DNA of 64,000 nt from Sphingobacteriales bacterium (GCA_004144175.1 SEFT01000001.1:248001-312000); one strand, 5' to 3'; shown: positions 1 through 9,478, numbered from the stretch's first letter. Made by a program: numbers and translations. The notes: generated by a model not told the origin, from the sequence alone.

Positions 1-16
1 TTTCCTTCTTACAGGA

Positions 17-430
17 ATGGCGACTTACATTGTCGGGCATAAGTCCCAGTTCAACAGAATTACTAAATGGTACTTCCTAACATTTTCTATTCTTCCCAGT
101 ATTACTTGCCTGATACTGCTCGTTCCCTTTTTAGGAATAGTTATCGTAGGGTCAATTTTATTTCGATTGAGTATGACAGGAGATACACAGTATCATAATG
201 ATCAGCATATCAGGGTCCAAAAAACATTTACCGGACTACTTGCACCTCCCCGTTTAGAAGTTTACAAGAAAGACGCCCTATTTGAAAAGACTATATATAG
301 TCCCGAGGGGCGCTTTTTTGAAGTAGACAGTGTGAGGACTATGGTTAAAGGTGACGATCTGGTTATTTACCTTTATAACAATAAATCAGACGATACAGTA
401 GCTCCAGTAATTATAAAAGCGAAGAGGTAA
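17..430 (+). CDS. small membrane protein, function unknown
   Basis: The protein is 137 residues if translation begins at the ATG at 17. It has one long hydrophobic stretch (about residues 20-50, possibly a hairpin of two segments) followed by a soluble tail of about 85 residues. I do not recognise the family. The frame stays open to the left edge of the window, and the purine-rich AGGA touches the ATG directly, which is too close for a ribosome site. The real start may therefore lie outside the window and this may be a 5'-truncated gene. It faces the lipoprotein gene at 580-1440, with a shared hairpin terminator between them. Confidence 0.55.
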   Translation: MATYIVGHKSQFNRITKWYFLTFSILPSITCLILLVPFLGIVIVGSILFRLSMTGDTQYHNDQHIRVQKTFTGLLAPPRLEVYKKDALFEKTIYSPEGRFFEVDSVRTMVKGDDLVIYLYNNKSDDTVAPVIIKAKR

Positions 431-526
431 TTTAACAGCAGGTTGGTGAAAGTAAGTTCTTGTAAATAAACTTCGGTTTTGCACGGCCTATTCGCATAGA
501 AACGTGGGCCAGTAGCGTCAATAGAT

Positions 527-558
527 AGAAAGCCCGCAGTTATGACTGCGGGCTTTCT
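527..558. terminator. bidirectional hairpin terminator
   Basis: A perfect 14-bp stem (AGAAAGCCCGCAGT and its complement) with a TATG loop. A T-rich end on both sides lets it serve both converging genes. Confidence 0.85.
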
Positions 559-579
559 GTTATAAAAGTATAATACTGA

Positions 580-1440
580 TTAAGGCTTCATTGGCTCGTC
601 TCTCGACAGGTTAAATTCCCTTGTCACTTCTGTTTCCGGGCCGTTTACTTTGTTGCCGTCTTTATCTATCAGTGTTAGAGTGATGCTTGGTTTACCCATT
701 GGTAGTCCTTTCAGGAAGTAAGGCTGCCAGTTGGTTACTACCATAGTAGTGTCTACACCATCACCTTTTATGTTTGCTTTTACTTTGTAGCCATCGGTAG
801 CCAGGCTGCTGTTCCATACATAGAAGTCGAACAGCAGGTTGTCTACGTCTTTGCCCAGGTAGTCGCCTTTCGGGCGGCTATAGAATACCATCGGCGTAGT
901 AGGGTTATCCATTTTTTGCAGCTTGCCGTCTCCATCTATTTTAAAGGTCATCACCGCCGCTGCGCCTTTGTTCTTCAGCGACAGGTGATAAGAGCGCGAC
1001 AGAAATACCAGCAGGTGGTGCTCGGTGTTCTTAGCCAGCACAACTTCGTGCTTAGGCTCATATAGCGCTACGTAAGGCTTATTGTCAAGGATGAAGTGTA
1101 TGTGCTGCCCTTTGTCAGAATTGTTGCAAACCTTGCTGTTAGAGTCGGTCGTCTGGTTTTTCAGTTGGTAGTTCTTTACATTGAATGCAAAGCTCACCTT
1201 TACCGAGTCGCCCTGCGGCATCGCTGTTACATTGCCAAACGACAGTTGTGCATTCGGAAAATCCTGTGCGTTGCCCACTTCCGTTACAAATATCGGGTTA
1301 GACACTTTCTGCTCCGCCGGCACTGTCTGTGCTGTCTCCGTAGTAGTCGTCTGTTCTGTTGTCTCGCTTCCAGAGTTACACGCAGTGAACAATACTGCCG
1401 ATGCAAGGCCTAAACTAAGTACACTCTTCATTTTTGTCAT
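580..1440 (-). CDS. putative lipoprotein, function unknown
   Basis: This is a lipoprotein of about 286 residues. The N-terminus is a signal peptide ending in the lipobox LFTAC, followed by a Ser/Thr/Glu-rich linker typical of exported Bacteroidota lipoproteins. The globular part is beta-rich and has a short His-rich patch (GQHIHFILDN), but I cannot name a family with confidence. The frame extends upstream to a TTG at 1473. The ATG at 1440 is preferred because it starts directly at the signal peptide and because a TACATTTG promoter element lies between the two candidates (1459-1466). It appears to be monocistronic. Confidence 0.75.
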   Translation of the reverse strand: MTKMKSVLSLGLASAVLFTACNSGSETTEQTTTTETAQTVPAEQKVSNPIFVTEVGNAQDFPNAQLSFGNVTAMPQGDSVKVSFAFNVKNYQLKNQTTDSNSKVCNNSDKGQHIHFILDNKPYVALYEPKHEVVLAKNTEHHLLVFLSRSYHLSLKNKGAAAVMTFKIDGDGKLQKMDNPTTPMVFYSRPKGDYLGKDVDNLLFDFYVWNSSLATDGYKVKANIKGDGVDTTMVVTNWQPYFLKGLPMGKPSITLTLIDKDGNKVNGPETEVTREFNLSRDEPMKP

Positions 1441-1458
1441 GGGTCGCAAAATTTGCAC

Positions 1459-1466
1459 CAAATGTA
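1459..1466 (-). promoter_or_regulatory. -7 promoter element of the lipoprotein gene
   Basis: The minus strand reads TACATTTG, matching the Bacteroidota TAnnTTTG element, about 18 bases upstream of the ATG at 1440. No good TTTG box is seen at the expected -33 spacing. It rules out the upstream TTG start. Confidence 0.55.
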
Positions 1467-1547
1467 AGGGCAAATTCGATAGCGGAAGCAGCCCGTATTT
1501 TAGAAAATTTTAAACAAACCGTACAGGCAACTAAAGAGCGGAACTGT

Positions 1548-1555
1548 TACATTTG
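1548..1555 (+). promoter_or_regulatory. -7 promoter element of the aminotransferase gene
   Basis: TACATTTG lies 20 bases upstream of the ATG at 1576 and fits TAnnTTTG. The -33 box is not convincing. Confidence 0.5.
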
Positions 1556-1575
1556 TTGTTCTAAAAAATCGGTAC

Positions 1576-2790
1576 ATGCCCGGGTATGAATTATTTGGCG
1601 CAGAAGAGCGCAAAGAGGTAAATGACGTATTGGAGACCGGCATACTGATGCGCTACGGCTTTGATGGCCCGCGTAAAGGTATCTGGAAGGCTAAGGAACT
1701 GGAGCAGGAGATAAATAAAACATTCAATGTAGCTCATTCTCAGTTGCTTAGCAGCGGTACCGCCGCGCTTACAGTAGCCTTGTCTGCACTGGGCATTGGT
1801 ACGGGCGATGAGGTCATCATGCCTACTTTCACATTCGTAGCCAGCTTCGAGGCGGTTATCTCGGTTGGGGCCATACCAGTAATGTGCGATATAGATGAAA
1901 CACTTACCCTCAACCCGAAAGCCGTAGAAGAAGCCATTACCCCACGTACCAAAGCGGTAATGCCTGTGCATATGTGCGGCAGTATGGCGCAACTGGATGA
2001 ATTAAAAGCGATCTGTGATAAACATAACCTGGTGCTGCTGGAAGATGCCTGCCAGGCAATAGGTGCTACTTATAAGGGAAAGGCTGTGGGTACCATTGGC
2101 CACGCCGGTACTTTCTCTTTCGACTTTGTGAAGATCATTACTACTGCCGAAGGCGGTGCGGTGCTGACCAATAGCAAAGAAGTATATGAAAAATGCGACC
2201 AGTTCAGCGATCATGGGCACGACCATATAGGTAAAGACCGAGGAGCAGACCTGCATCCATACCTAGGGTATAACTTCCGGATATCGGAGCTGCATGCAGC
2301 CGTAGGTTTGGCGCAGATACGTAAGCTGAGCCAGTTCCTGGAAATGCAGAAGCGCAATAACCGCATTATATACGACGCACTGAAAGATGTTCCCGGGATC
2401 AGTTTCCGGGTAATACCTGACCCGGCGGGCGATACAGGCTCTTTCCTGTCGTTCTTCCTGCCTACGGAAGATATGGCGCGTACTGCCGCAGCCGAACTAG
2501 GAGCAGCAGGTATAACAGGTAACTTCTACTGGTACGACAACAACTGGCATTACATACGCAAATGGCAGCACCTTCAAAACGGTAGCTTTATGAGCCGCCT
2601 AAGCGAAGATCAGAAGAAGGGTGTAATGCACTATAGCAATATGGCCTACCCGGTGAGTGATGCGATTATGAGCCGTTGCATATCATCGTCTATCAGCCTG
2701 CTGTGGGACGAAGCGCAAGCCAAAGACCGCGGACAGAAGATAGCCGATATATTGAAGAAGGTAGTTGCTGCACACACCGTTAACGCTTAA
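1576..2790 (+). CDS. DegT/DnrJ/EryC1/StrS-family PLP aminotransferase
   Basis: This is a 404-residue fold-type I PLP enzyme of the sugar aminotransferase family, which transfers an amino group to keto-sugars in surface polysaccharide or LPS synthesis. The expected marks are present: SSGTAAL (59-65) for the cofactor phosphate, LEDACQ with Asp157 and Gln160, and the PLP lysine at Lys186 (SFDFVKIITTAEGG). The usual SFHxxK motif is SFDFVK here. The N-terminal pattern (MPGYELFG, then DGPRKGIWKAKE) resembles the KdnA type that makes 8-amino-3,8-dideoxy-octulosonate, but this is a memory-based suggestion and no kdnB partner is adjacent. The gene ends 30 bases before the DUF58 gene and may be cotranscribed with it. 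Confidence 0.88.
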   Translation: MPGYELFGAEERKEVNDVLETGILMRYGFDGPRKGIWKAKELEQEINKTFNVAHSQLLSSGTAALTVALSALGIGTGDEVIMPTFTFVASFEAVISVGAIPVMCDIDETLTLNPKAVEEAITPRTKAVMPVHMCGSMAQLDELKAICDKHNLVLLEDACQAIGATYKGKAVGTIGHAGTFSFDFVKIITTAEGGAVLTNSKEVYEKCDQFSDHGHDHIGKDRGADLHPYLGYNFRISELHAAVGLAQIRKLSQFLEMQKRNNRIIYDALKDVPGISFRVIPDPAGDTGSFLSFFLPTEDMARTAAAELGAAGITGNFYWYDNNWHYIRKWQHLQNGSFMSRLSEDQKKGVMHYSNMAYPVSDAIMSRCISSSISLLWDEAQAKDRGQKIADILKKVVAAHTVNA

Positions 2791-2820
2791 TTTCAACAAA
2801 AACCAACTATCTATAAAGCC

Positions 2821-3690
2821 ATGCTTACTACTGCTGAGATACTGAAGCGTGTAAGAAGGATAGAAATAAAAACAAGAGGTCTTAGCAACCACATCTTTGC
2901 GGGCGAATATCACTCTGCCTTCAAAGGTCGTGGTATGTCGTTTAGCGAGGTGCGTGAGTATATACCAGGTGACGACGTAAAGAACATCGACTGGAATGTA
3001 ACGGCACGGTTCTCGCATCCGTTCGTAAAGGTGTTTGAAGAAGAGCGTGAGCTGACGGTGATGCTGCTGGTAGATGTGAGTAACAGTTCGCTCTTCGGTA
3101 CACAGAAGCGCCTGAAGCGCGAGCTTATAACAGAGATATGCGGCCTGCTGTCGTTCTCGGCCACAACCAATAACGATAAAGTAGGCGTAATCTTCTTTAG
3201 TGATAAAGTAGATAAGTATATACCGCCTAAAAAAGGACGTAGCCATATCCTGCGCATCATTCGCGAGCTGATAACGATTGAGCCGCAGCAAACAAAAGGC
3301 ACGAACATACAGGCGGCGCTCGACAACCTGAATCATGGTGTGAAGAAGCGTTCGATAGCATTTCTCATCAGCGACTTTATCAGTGCGCCTTATGAGCAGT
3401 CATTGCAACTGGCCGCGCGTAAGCACGACTTGGTGGGCATACAAGTGTACGATAAGCACGACCGCACGTTGCCATCGGCGGGGTTAGTGCAGATAATGGA
3501 TGCCGAGACGCTGCAGGAGGTATGGATAGATACGGAGGATAAGAGCGTGCGCGAAAAATATACCCTGGCCTTCGACCAGCTACGAAAGTATTGCAGCCAG
3601 GCATTTATGAAGAGCGGCGCATCGCTGATGCAGGTGCGCACCGACGATGACTATATAAAAATACTGCAAGGCTTTTTTAAAGGAAGATAG
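2821..3690 (+). CDS. DUF58 domain protein (aerotolerance-type cluster)
   Basis: A 289-residue protein with the DUF58 signature at about residues 40-70 (AFKGRGMSFSEVREYIPGDD, then a short IDWN). A vWA-like fold follows, with a DVSNS metal-site-like motif near residue 86. DUF58 proteins usually accompany a MoxR-type AAA+ ATPase and the Bat proteins; the set is thought to act in envelope or stress-related protein maturation. Here the BatD-like gene follows after only 6 bases and the BatA-like gene after that. No MoxR ATPase lies upstream, where a DegT aminotransferase is found instead. It is soluble and has no signal peptide. Confidence 0.88.
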   Translation: MLTTAEILKRVRRIEIKTRGLSNHIFAGEYHSAFKGRGMSFSEVREYIPGDDVKNIDWNVTARFSHPFVKVFEEERELTVMLLVDVSNSSLFGTQKRLKRELITEICGLLSFSATTNNDKVGVIFFSDKVDKYIPPKKGRSHILRIIRELITIEPQQTKGTNIQAALDNLNHGVKKRSIAFLISDFISAPYEQSLQLAARKHDLVGIQVYDKHDRTLPSAGLVQIMDAETLQEVWIDTEDKSVREKYTLAFDQLRKYCSQAFMKSGASLMQVRTDDDYIKILQGFFKGR

Positions 3691-3696
3691 AACCCA

Positions 3697-4656
3697 ATGA
3701 ACGCTGCCAGAACACTACGAATTGCATGCTTACTGACGCTCCTGATTATAGGGGGCAAAGCTGCGTTTGCACAAACCGGTGCTACTGTCAACGCACGTAT
3801 AGATGCTACCAAGATAACCGTTGGCGACCCCGCGCGCATCTTTATAGATGTGCAGCATGATGCTGCAACCAGCGAACTGCAATGGGCGGTAATACCTGAT
3901 AGCTTCAACAACTTGGAGGTATTGGAGAAGGGGGGAATAGATACCGTAGGTAAAGGTGGTATGATAACCTACCGCCAGCGTATACAGGTTACAGGGTTCG
4001 ACTCTGGTATGCATATGATACCATCGTTCGCATTTACGGTGATTCCGAAGTCGGGTAATCCATATGTTATTAAAACTGATTCTATAGAGCTGCTGGTGCA
4101 GACAGTGCCGGTTGATACTACTAAAGGCTTTCGCGACATAAAGGGCATCCGCGAGGTGCAAACAAGCTGGCTGGATTATATATGGTATATAGTAGCAGGC
4201 CTTGTGTTCCTGGCTATTGCGGGGTATGTTATCTGGTACTTCCGTACGCATCGCAAGACAGTTGCGCCTGCGGTGTTCAATAAAGTACAGGAAAGCCTGC
4301 AAGCCAAAGCACTGCGCCTGCTGGGCGAGCTGGATCGCGAGCAGCTGTGGCAGAATGGCAAGATCAAAGAATATTACACACGCCTTACCGATATACTGCG
4401 CCAGTATATAGAAGAACGCTTCAAGATGCCTGCTATGGAGCTTACCACCGATGAGCTGCTAAGTACTGCACGCGGCAATTACGAACTGCATCATCATATT
4501 TCGCTGCTGGGCCAGATACTGACTACAGCCGATATGGCTAAATTTGCGCGAGCCCAGCCTACTATGCAAGAGCATGTGATGGCTATGGAAAATGCACGCC
4601 AGTTTATAAAAGATACCGAGCCGGTAGATATACCAACAACGCCGCAGAAATCATGA
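3697..4656 (+). CDS. BatD-like membrane-anchored protein
   Basis: A 319-residue protein with a signal peptide (1-26, ending AFAQ). It has an exported beta-sandwich-like region to about residue 155, one membrane helix (about 160-182) and a cytoplasmic tail of about 135 residues rich in charged helices. This layout fits the BatD/oxygen-tolerance-type protein normally found between DUF58 and BatA genes in Bacteroidota. The stop overlaps the start of the BatA-like gene as ATGA (4653-4656), indicating translational coupling. Family assignment rests mainly on layout and context. Confidence 0.7.
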   Translation: MNAARTLRIACLLTLLIIGGKAAFAQTGATVNARIDATKITVGDPARIFIDVQHDAATSELQWAVIPDSFNNLEVLEKGGIDTVGKGGMITYRQRIQVTGFDSGMHMIPSFAFTVIPKSGNPYVIKTDSIELLVQTVPVDTTKGFRDIKGIREVQTSWLDYIWYIVAGLVFLAIAGYVIWYFRTHRKTVAPAVFNKVQESLQAKALRLLGELDREQLWQNGKIKEYYTRLTDILRQYIEERFKMPAMELTTDELLSTARGNYELHHHISLLGQILTTADMAKFARAQPTMQEHVMAMENARQFIKDTEPVDIPTTPQKS

Positions 4657-5666
4657 ATGCACTAGCCGAATTAAGATATATCAGTTTTGCGCATCCTCTT
4701 TATTTCGGGTTGTTATTGCTGATACCCCTGATGATATGGTGGGTATGGCAGGGTCGCAAGAAAGACAGCCCTTCTATGCGCCTTACGGCTATACCACAGC
4801 CTTTGCTGAAGGTACGCCGCTCGTGGAAGGTCCGTTTCCGCCCTGTACTGTTTTTGTTGCGGTTGGTCTGTGTGTTCTTATTAGTGATTGCATTAGCACG
4901 TCCACAGTCGAGCAATGTAACGGAGTCGATAGACAGCGATGGCATTGATATAGTATTGTCGATAGATGTATCGGGCAGTATGCTGGCCGAGGATCTGAAA
5001 CCAAATCGCATTGAAGCTGCGAAGAAAGTAGCTATTGAATTTGTAAATCAGCGGCCAACCGACCGTATAGGGCTGGTGGTATTCTCGGGCGAGAGCTTTT
5101 CGCAGGTTCCTATTACCATTGATCACTCAGTACTAAAAGAGCAACTGAGCCAGATAAAAAGCGGTATGCTGGTTGATGGTACTGCCATAGGTATGGGGCT
5201 GGCAACTGGGGTGGACCGACTCCGCAATGCTAAAGGCAAAAGCCGCGTGCTAATACTGCTGACCGATGGTGTAAATAACACCGGCCTGGTAGACCCGAGC
5301 ACTGCATTGGAAATAGCTAAGGCATATAAGGTAAGAGTATATACCGTAGGCGTTGGCACTCGTGGCGAAGCGCCATACCCGGTGCAGACACCTATGGGTA
5401 TGCAAAAGCAAATGGCCCCTGTACAGATAGATGAAGAACTGCTACAAAAGATAGCCCAGGAAACAGGTGGCAAATACTTCCGCGCTACGAATAATAATTC
5501 GCTGTCGGCTGTGTATGATGAGATAGATAAGCTGGAGAAAACGAAGATAGAAGTGAGCTCTTACAAGCATTATGCAGAGCTCTTCTTCCCATTCGCTTTG
5601 GGCGCCATCATATGCCTGGCGCTCGAGATGCTGCTTCGCTATACGGTATTCCGCAGCATCACTTAA
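4653..5666 (+). CDS. BatA-like vWA-domain membrane protein
   Basis: A 337-residue protein with two N-terminal membrane helices (about 14-33 and 62-82), a von Willebrand A domain with an intact MIDAS (DVSGS, 105-109, plus a later TDG), and a C-terminal membrane helix (about 309-330). This is the BatA architecture: the vWA domain faces the periplasm or cytoplasm between helices and is thought to bind partner proteins through a metal ion. The usual neighbours BatB and BatC do not follow. The gene ends 3 bases from the end of convergent uvrB, with no room for a terminator. Confidence 0.88.
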   Translation: MNALAELRYISFAHPLYFGLLLLIPLMIWWVWQGRKKDSPSMRLTAIPQPLLKVRRSWKVRFRPVLFLLRLVCVFLLVIALARPQSSNVTESIDSDGIDIVLSIDVSGSMLAEDLKPNRIEAAKKVAIEFVNQRPTDRIGLVVFSGESFSQVPITIDHSVLKEQLSQIKSGMLVDGTAIGMGLATGVDRLRNAKGKSRVLILLTDGVNNTGLVDPSTALEIAKAYKVRVYTVGVGTRGEAPYPVQTPMGMQKQMAPVQIDEELLQKIAQETGGKYFRATNNNSLSAVYDEIDKLEKTKIEVSSYKHYAELFFPFALGAIICLALEMLLRYTVFRSIT

Positions 5667-5669
5667 AAG

Positions 5670-7697
5670 TTATTTCATTGCTTCTTTTTCTTTCTGTAGC
5701 TGGAAGAGCTTGTCTCTAAGCCTTGCCGCTTCCATGAAGTCAAGGTCTTTAGCAGCTTTTTCCATGCCCTTGCGGGTCTGTGCGATAAGCTTATCCAGCT
5801 GCGCTGCTGACTTGTATTCTACTTCATCTTCTGCGGCAGCACTTACTGCTTCGGTCGTAGCATATTTGGCGTTCTCGTCGTAGCCCTTAATATCCAGCAC
5901 CGATGTTTGTTTGAATATCTGCTCTTTCGACTTTATAACTGTCTTCGGTGTTATGCCATTGTCCAGGTTATATTTTACCTGCTTGTCGCGTCGGCGGCTA
6001 GTCTCGTCGATGGTGCGCTGCATGCTCTCTGTCATCTTATCAGCATAGAATATAACGAGGCCTTCCGCATTACGGGCGGCGCGCCCGGCCATCTGTGTCA
6101 GTGAGCGCTCATTGCGCAGGAAGCCCTCCTTGTCTGCATCTAGTATAGCCATAAGCGATACTTCGGGAAGGTCAAGACCCTCCCTCAATAAGTTAACGCC
6201 CACCAATACATCGATGACACCTAACCGTAGCTCGCGGAGTATTTCTACGCGCTCCAGCGTATCCACTTCAGAGTGGATATATTTGGACTTGATATTGATC
6301 CGCTTCAGGTATTTGTCGAGTTCTTCGGCCATGCGCTTGGTAAGGGTTGTCACCAGCACACGGTCGCCTCTCTTAATACGTTTGTCTACCTCGTCCAGTA
6401 GGTCGTCTATCTGGTTGATGCTGGGGCGTATCTCAATTGGCGGATCGAGCAGGCCGGTAGGTCTCACTACTTGTTCGGTTACAACGCCACCTGTTTGTTC
6501 CAGCTCATAGCTGCCTGGTGTGGCGCTTACAAATACTACCTGGTTCAGCAGTCCTTCAAACTCATGAAAGTTGAGCGGTCTGTTATCTAATGCCGATGGC
6601 AGCCTGAAGCCAAAGTCGACAAGGTTCAGTTTGCGCGACCTATCGCCGCCGTACATGCCGCTTATCTGCGGTACGGTCACGTGGCTTTCGTCTATCACCA
6701 TCAGGTAATCGTCGGGGAAGTAATCGAGCAGGCAGAAAGAGCGTATGCCGGGTTTCCTCCGATCGAGGAAGCGCGAATAGTTCTCAATGCCACTGCAATA
6801 CCCCAGCTCCTGTATCATTTCCAGGTCGTAGTTCACACGCTCTTTTATACGTTGCGCTTCCAGCGGTTTATTGATGCTCTTGAAATACTCAACTTGCGCA
6901 TTCAGTTCATCCTGTATCTCATGGATGATCTGTGTTATCTGGTTCTTTGGTGCCAGGTAAAGACTCGCTGGGAATATTGCGGCGTTCTCCATTACGCCAA
7001 TGCGTTTTCCTGTATCTACCTCGAAGGCTTCTATTTCTTCCACCTCATCGCCAAAGAAGGTGACACGATAGCCATAGTCCACATAAGGGAGGTTGATGTC
7101 TACTGTATCGCCCTTCACTCGGAACGTACCACGTGTAAAATCGCCCTGGCTGCGGTTATATAGCGACCCTACCAGCGTATGCAAAAAATGGTTGCGGCCA
7201 ATATTATCGCCGGGTTTGAAGCGAATGATACCATTGGCATATTCGGTAGGGTTACCCATACCATATATGCACGATACTGATGCCACTACTATAATATCTC
7301 TGCGACCACTCAGCAGGCTAGATGTTGCCCGCAGACGCAGCTTTTCCAGTTCTTCATTTATCGACAGGTCTTTCTCTATATAAGTATCCGATGTAGGTAT
7401 GTATGCCTCGGGCTGGTAATAGTCGTAGTACGAAACAAAATACTCCACCGCATTGTCTGGGAAGAATTGGCGGAACTCACCATATAGCTGTGCTACTAGT
7501 GTTTTGTTGTGCGTGAGTACCAGCGTAGGCCGCTGTACTTCCTGTATCACATTGGCCATTGTAAAGGTCTTACCCGAACCCGTTACGCCCAATAGCGTCT
7601 GAAACTGTTCTCCTCTCTTAATGCCTTCTGCCAATTCCTTAATGGCCGTAGGCTGGTCGCCTGCGGGGGAATAAGGACGTGCTATCTTAAAATCCAT
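5670..7697 (-). CDS. uvrB: UvrABC system protein B
   Basis: UvrB is the damage-verifying helicase-like subunit of nucleotide excision repair. The 675-residue length is normal. Visible marks are Walker A GVTGSGKT (37-44), the aromatic beta-hairpin region YFVSYYDYYQPEAYIP that clamps damaged DNA, the DESH box, helicase motif VI (QMAGRAARN) and a C-terminal UVR motif that contacts UvrA/UvrC. A TTG at 7706 lies in frame upstream. The ATG at 7697 is chosen because it gives the standard N-terminus MDFKIARPYSPAGDQP. It is transcribed alone and runs tail to tail into the batA-like gene. Confidence 0.97.
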   Translation of the reverse strand: MDFKIARPYSPAGDQPTAIKELAEGIKRGEQFQTLLGVTGSGKTFTMANVIQEVQRPTLVLTHNKTLVAQLYGEFRQFFPDNAVEYFVSYYDYYQPEAYIPTSDTYIEKDLSINEELEKLRLRATSSLLSGRRDIIVVASVSCIYGMGNPTEYANGIIRFKPGDNIGRNHFLHTLVGSLYNRSQGDFTRGTFRVKGDTVDINLPYVDYGYRVTFFGDEVEEIEAFEVDTGKRIGVMENAAIFPASLYLAPKNQITQIIHEIQDELNAQVEYFKSINKPLEAQRIKERVNYDLEMIQELGYCSGIENYSRFLDRRKPGIRSFCLLDYFPDDYLMVIDESHVTVPQISGMYGGDRSRKLNLVDFGFRLPSALDNRPLNFHEFEGLLNQVVFVSATPGSYELEQTGGVVTEQVVRPTGLLDPPIEIRPSINQIDDLLDEVDKRIKRGDRVLVTTLTKRMAEELDKYLKRINIKSKYIHSEVDTLERVEILRELRLGVIDVLVGVNLLREGLDLPEVSLMAILDADKEGFLRNERSLTQMAGRAARNAEGLVIFYADKMTESMQRTIDETSRRRDKQVKYNLDNGITPKTVIKSKEQIFKQTSVLDIKGYDENAKYATTEAVSAAAEDEVEYKSAAQLDKLIAQTRKGMEKAAKDLDFMEAARLRDKLFQLQKEKEAMK

Positions 7698-7772
7698 ACT
7701 TAACAAATTTCTGTATTTTATTTCATAAACCGACAGGCAAAATGCAGGTTTTAGAAAAGCTTATAAAAGCAG

Positions 7773-7800
7773 AAAAGCTGTCCTATTTGGGACAGCTTTT
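7773..7800 (-). terminator. terminator of the TPR gene
   Basis: An 11-bp stem (AAAAGCTGTCC with its complement, loop TATTTG) just past the stop of the TPR gene at 7824. The stem ends in a T-run on the minus strand. Confidence 0.8.
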
Positions 7801-7823
7801 CCGGATATAAAGATTAATACTTA

Positions 7824-9407
7824 CTAGCTTTTCTTGCCAGGTTTGCTCAGGTAGTCTCTGATCTGTTTTGCAAAAGCATTGTTAGCTTCCAGCGCTTCTA
7901 CCTTCTCGACATACTCAATGGTCTTAGCTTTATCACCTTTATTCAGGTTATACAGTGTCAGGTACTGGTATGCTTGCATCAGGTCGGGATTTTTCCTTTG
8001 ATAACCTTCTACATTCAGGCCCAGCCATTTTTCGTAGTGTGCTACGGCAGTACCTTCTTTTGCTTCCGCATCTTTAGCGGCAGCCACGCGGCCCCTCCAG
8101 TAAGTGGCAGATGGCTGCGTAGGGTGTTTTGCTTCCATATCTTCAAATGCCTTAGCTGCCACATCATACTCTTTGCCGTAGTAGCTATATACACCCCAGT
8201 TGAAGTATTCGGTAGCAGTAGCAGCCGGTTTTTCGGCTACGATCTTGCCATACCATTTAGATGCGGTCAGGTAGTCTTCTGCGCTTTTGCGGCTAACGAA
8301 GTACTCTGCGATCTCTTTATAAGCGTCCGTTTTATCCTGAGAAGCATTAGCAGCAACGCCTTGCTCAAAGAAATAGTTAGCAGAGTCAGCGAGGCCATTA
8401 GCTAGCATTACTTTGCCTATGCTGATTTGATCCTGGAAGCCGATCTTCTTAGGATCCTGTACTGCACGATACAACCTTGAATACTCAAGTGCCTTTGCAG
8501 AGTCTTTAGTCTCCAGGTAGCTGAAGGCCAGGATGCCGGGGAGTGTTGGCCTTTTGCTGCCGCTGCTCATCAGGTCATTAGACACCTGTATGGCTTTAGC
8601 ATAGTCCTTTGTCAGGTATAAGATACCGGCATAGAGGGCCATATCCTGCTCCGTTTTATCGGCGCGCTGCATATAGTCTTCCAGGTTTTGCTTCGACAGG
8701 TCCAGCTTATTTACACGGAAGTAAGCATCGGCCAGGTACCTGTATGGCAGCGGATTGGTCGGGTCAGCCGCTTTTGCTTTTTCATAAGCAGCCAGGGCAT
8801 CTTCGTATTTTTTAGCATCATACCATAGCTTACCAATGCGGGTAAAGCCGAGCGAGTTCTTAGGATCTTTCTCCGTCAACTTTTCGAAGTTAGTCATAGC
8901 CTGACCGCCACCACTTGGCAGCTCCAGGTATGCATCACCCATTTCGAGCAGTATGTTAGCGCTTGGGTTTCTTACCATTACTTCTTTATACCAGTCGATA
9001 GCCTGTTGCTTGTTCGCGCCATCTGTATAGGTAAGGGCATCAGCAGCATATTTCAGTTGCTCCCATTCTTTTTTCTTTCCGCTTGTAGCCAGCGCTTGCG
9101 CCTGTTGCATAGCATCAGCCGAATTGCGCTTCAACGCTACGCGAACAGCTCCCGATTTATTAGCTATATCAGTAGGATACTTTGCGAACGTAGCCGCTGC
9201 TGCATCTAAATTGCCTAATTGCAGTTCTGACAAGCCCAGATAATAGTTTGCGATTGCATTACTACCAGCTAGCGGCGTCAGTGCTTTTTTAGCACTTTCG
9301 TAGCGCTCGTAGTTATACATCTTTACTCCTTCCTCCAGCGACTGCGCCTGCACACCTGCGGAGAGGGTCATAGCAGCCATAATTACGATTGGATGTTTCA
9401 TCTTCAT
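7824..9407 (-). CDS. secreted tetratricopeptide-repeat protein
   Basis: A 527-residue protein with a signal peptide (about 1-22, ending GVQAQ) followed almost entirely by TPR-like helical pairs (for example near residues 25-90, 130-215 and 350-440). TPR repeats form protein-binding superhelices, so this is probably a periplasmic scaffold. It lies 71 bases downstream of the PstS-like lipoprotein on the same strand. In Bacteroidota a TPR protein of this type commonly follows an ExbB-ExbD-TonB-PstS set, which suggests a role with energised outer-membrane transport. The Exb/TonB genes are not in this window. The ligand cannot be told from sequence. Confidence 0.8.
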   Translation of the reverse strand: MKMKHPIVIMAAMTLSAGVQAQSLEEGVKMYNYERYESAKKALTPLAGSNAIANYYLGLSELQLGNLDAAAATFAKYPTDIANKSGAVRVALKRNSADAMQQAQALATSGKKKEWEQLKYAADALTYTDGANKQQAIDWYKEVMVRNPSANILLEMGDAYLELPSGGGQAMTNFEKLTEKDPKNSLGFTRIGKLWYDAKKYEDALAAYEKAKAADPTNPLPYRYLADAYFRVNKLDLSKQNLEDYMQRADKTEQDMALYAGILYLTKDYAKAIQVSNDLMSSGSKRPTLPGILAFSYLETKDSAKALEYSRLYRAVQDPKKIGFQDQISIGKVMLANGLADSANYFFEQGVAANASQDKTDAYKEIAEYFVSRKSAEDYLTASKWYGKIVAEKPAATATEYFNWGVYSYYGKEYDVAAKAFEDMEAKHPTQPSATYWRGRVAAAKDAEAKEGTAVAHYEKWLGLNVEGYQRKNPDLMQAYQYLTLYNLNKGDKAKTIEYVEKVEALEANNAFAKQIRDYLSKPGKKS

Positions 9408-9478
9408 TTTTGTACCGGTGTTTGTAAGAACAGCGCTCTTCTGTGAGCCGCTGTCGATTATTTAGACCTTGATTATTA

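Noticed and set aside
1441-1473. Upstream TTG start of the lipoprotein gene
   Set aside because: It would lie upstream of the likely promoter element and place 11 extra residues before a clean lipoprotein signal.
2683-3336. Long minus-strand frame across the DUF58 gene
   Set aside because: It lies wholly opposite clear coding sequence (DegT and DUF58), has no recognisable domain, and arises from codon bias of the real genes.
3990-4010. GGGTTCGA sequence that recalls a tRNA T-loop
   Set aside because: It lies within the BatD-like coding frame, with no acceptor or anticodon stem around it.
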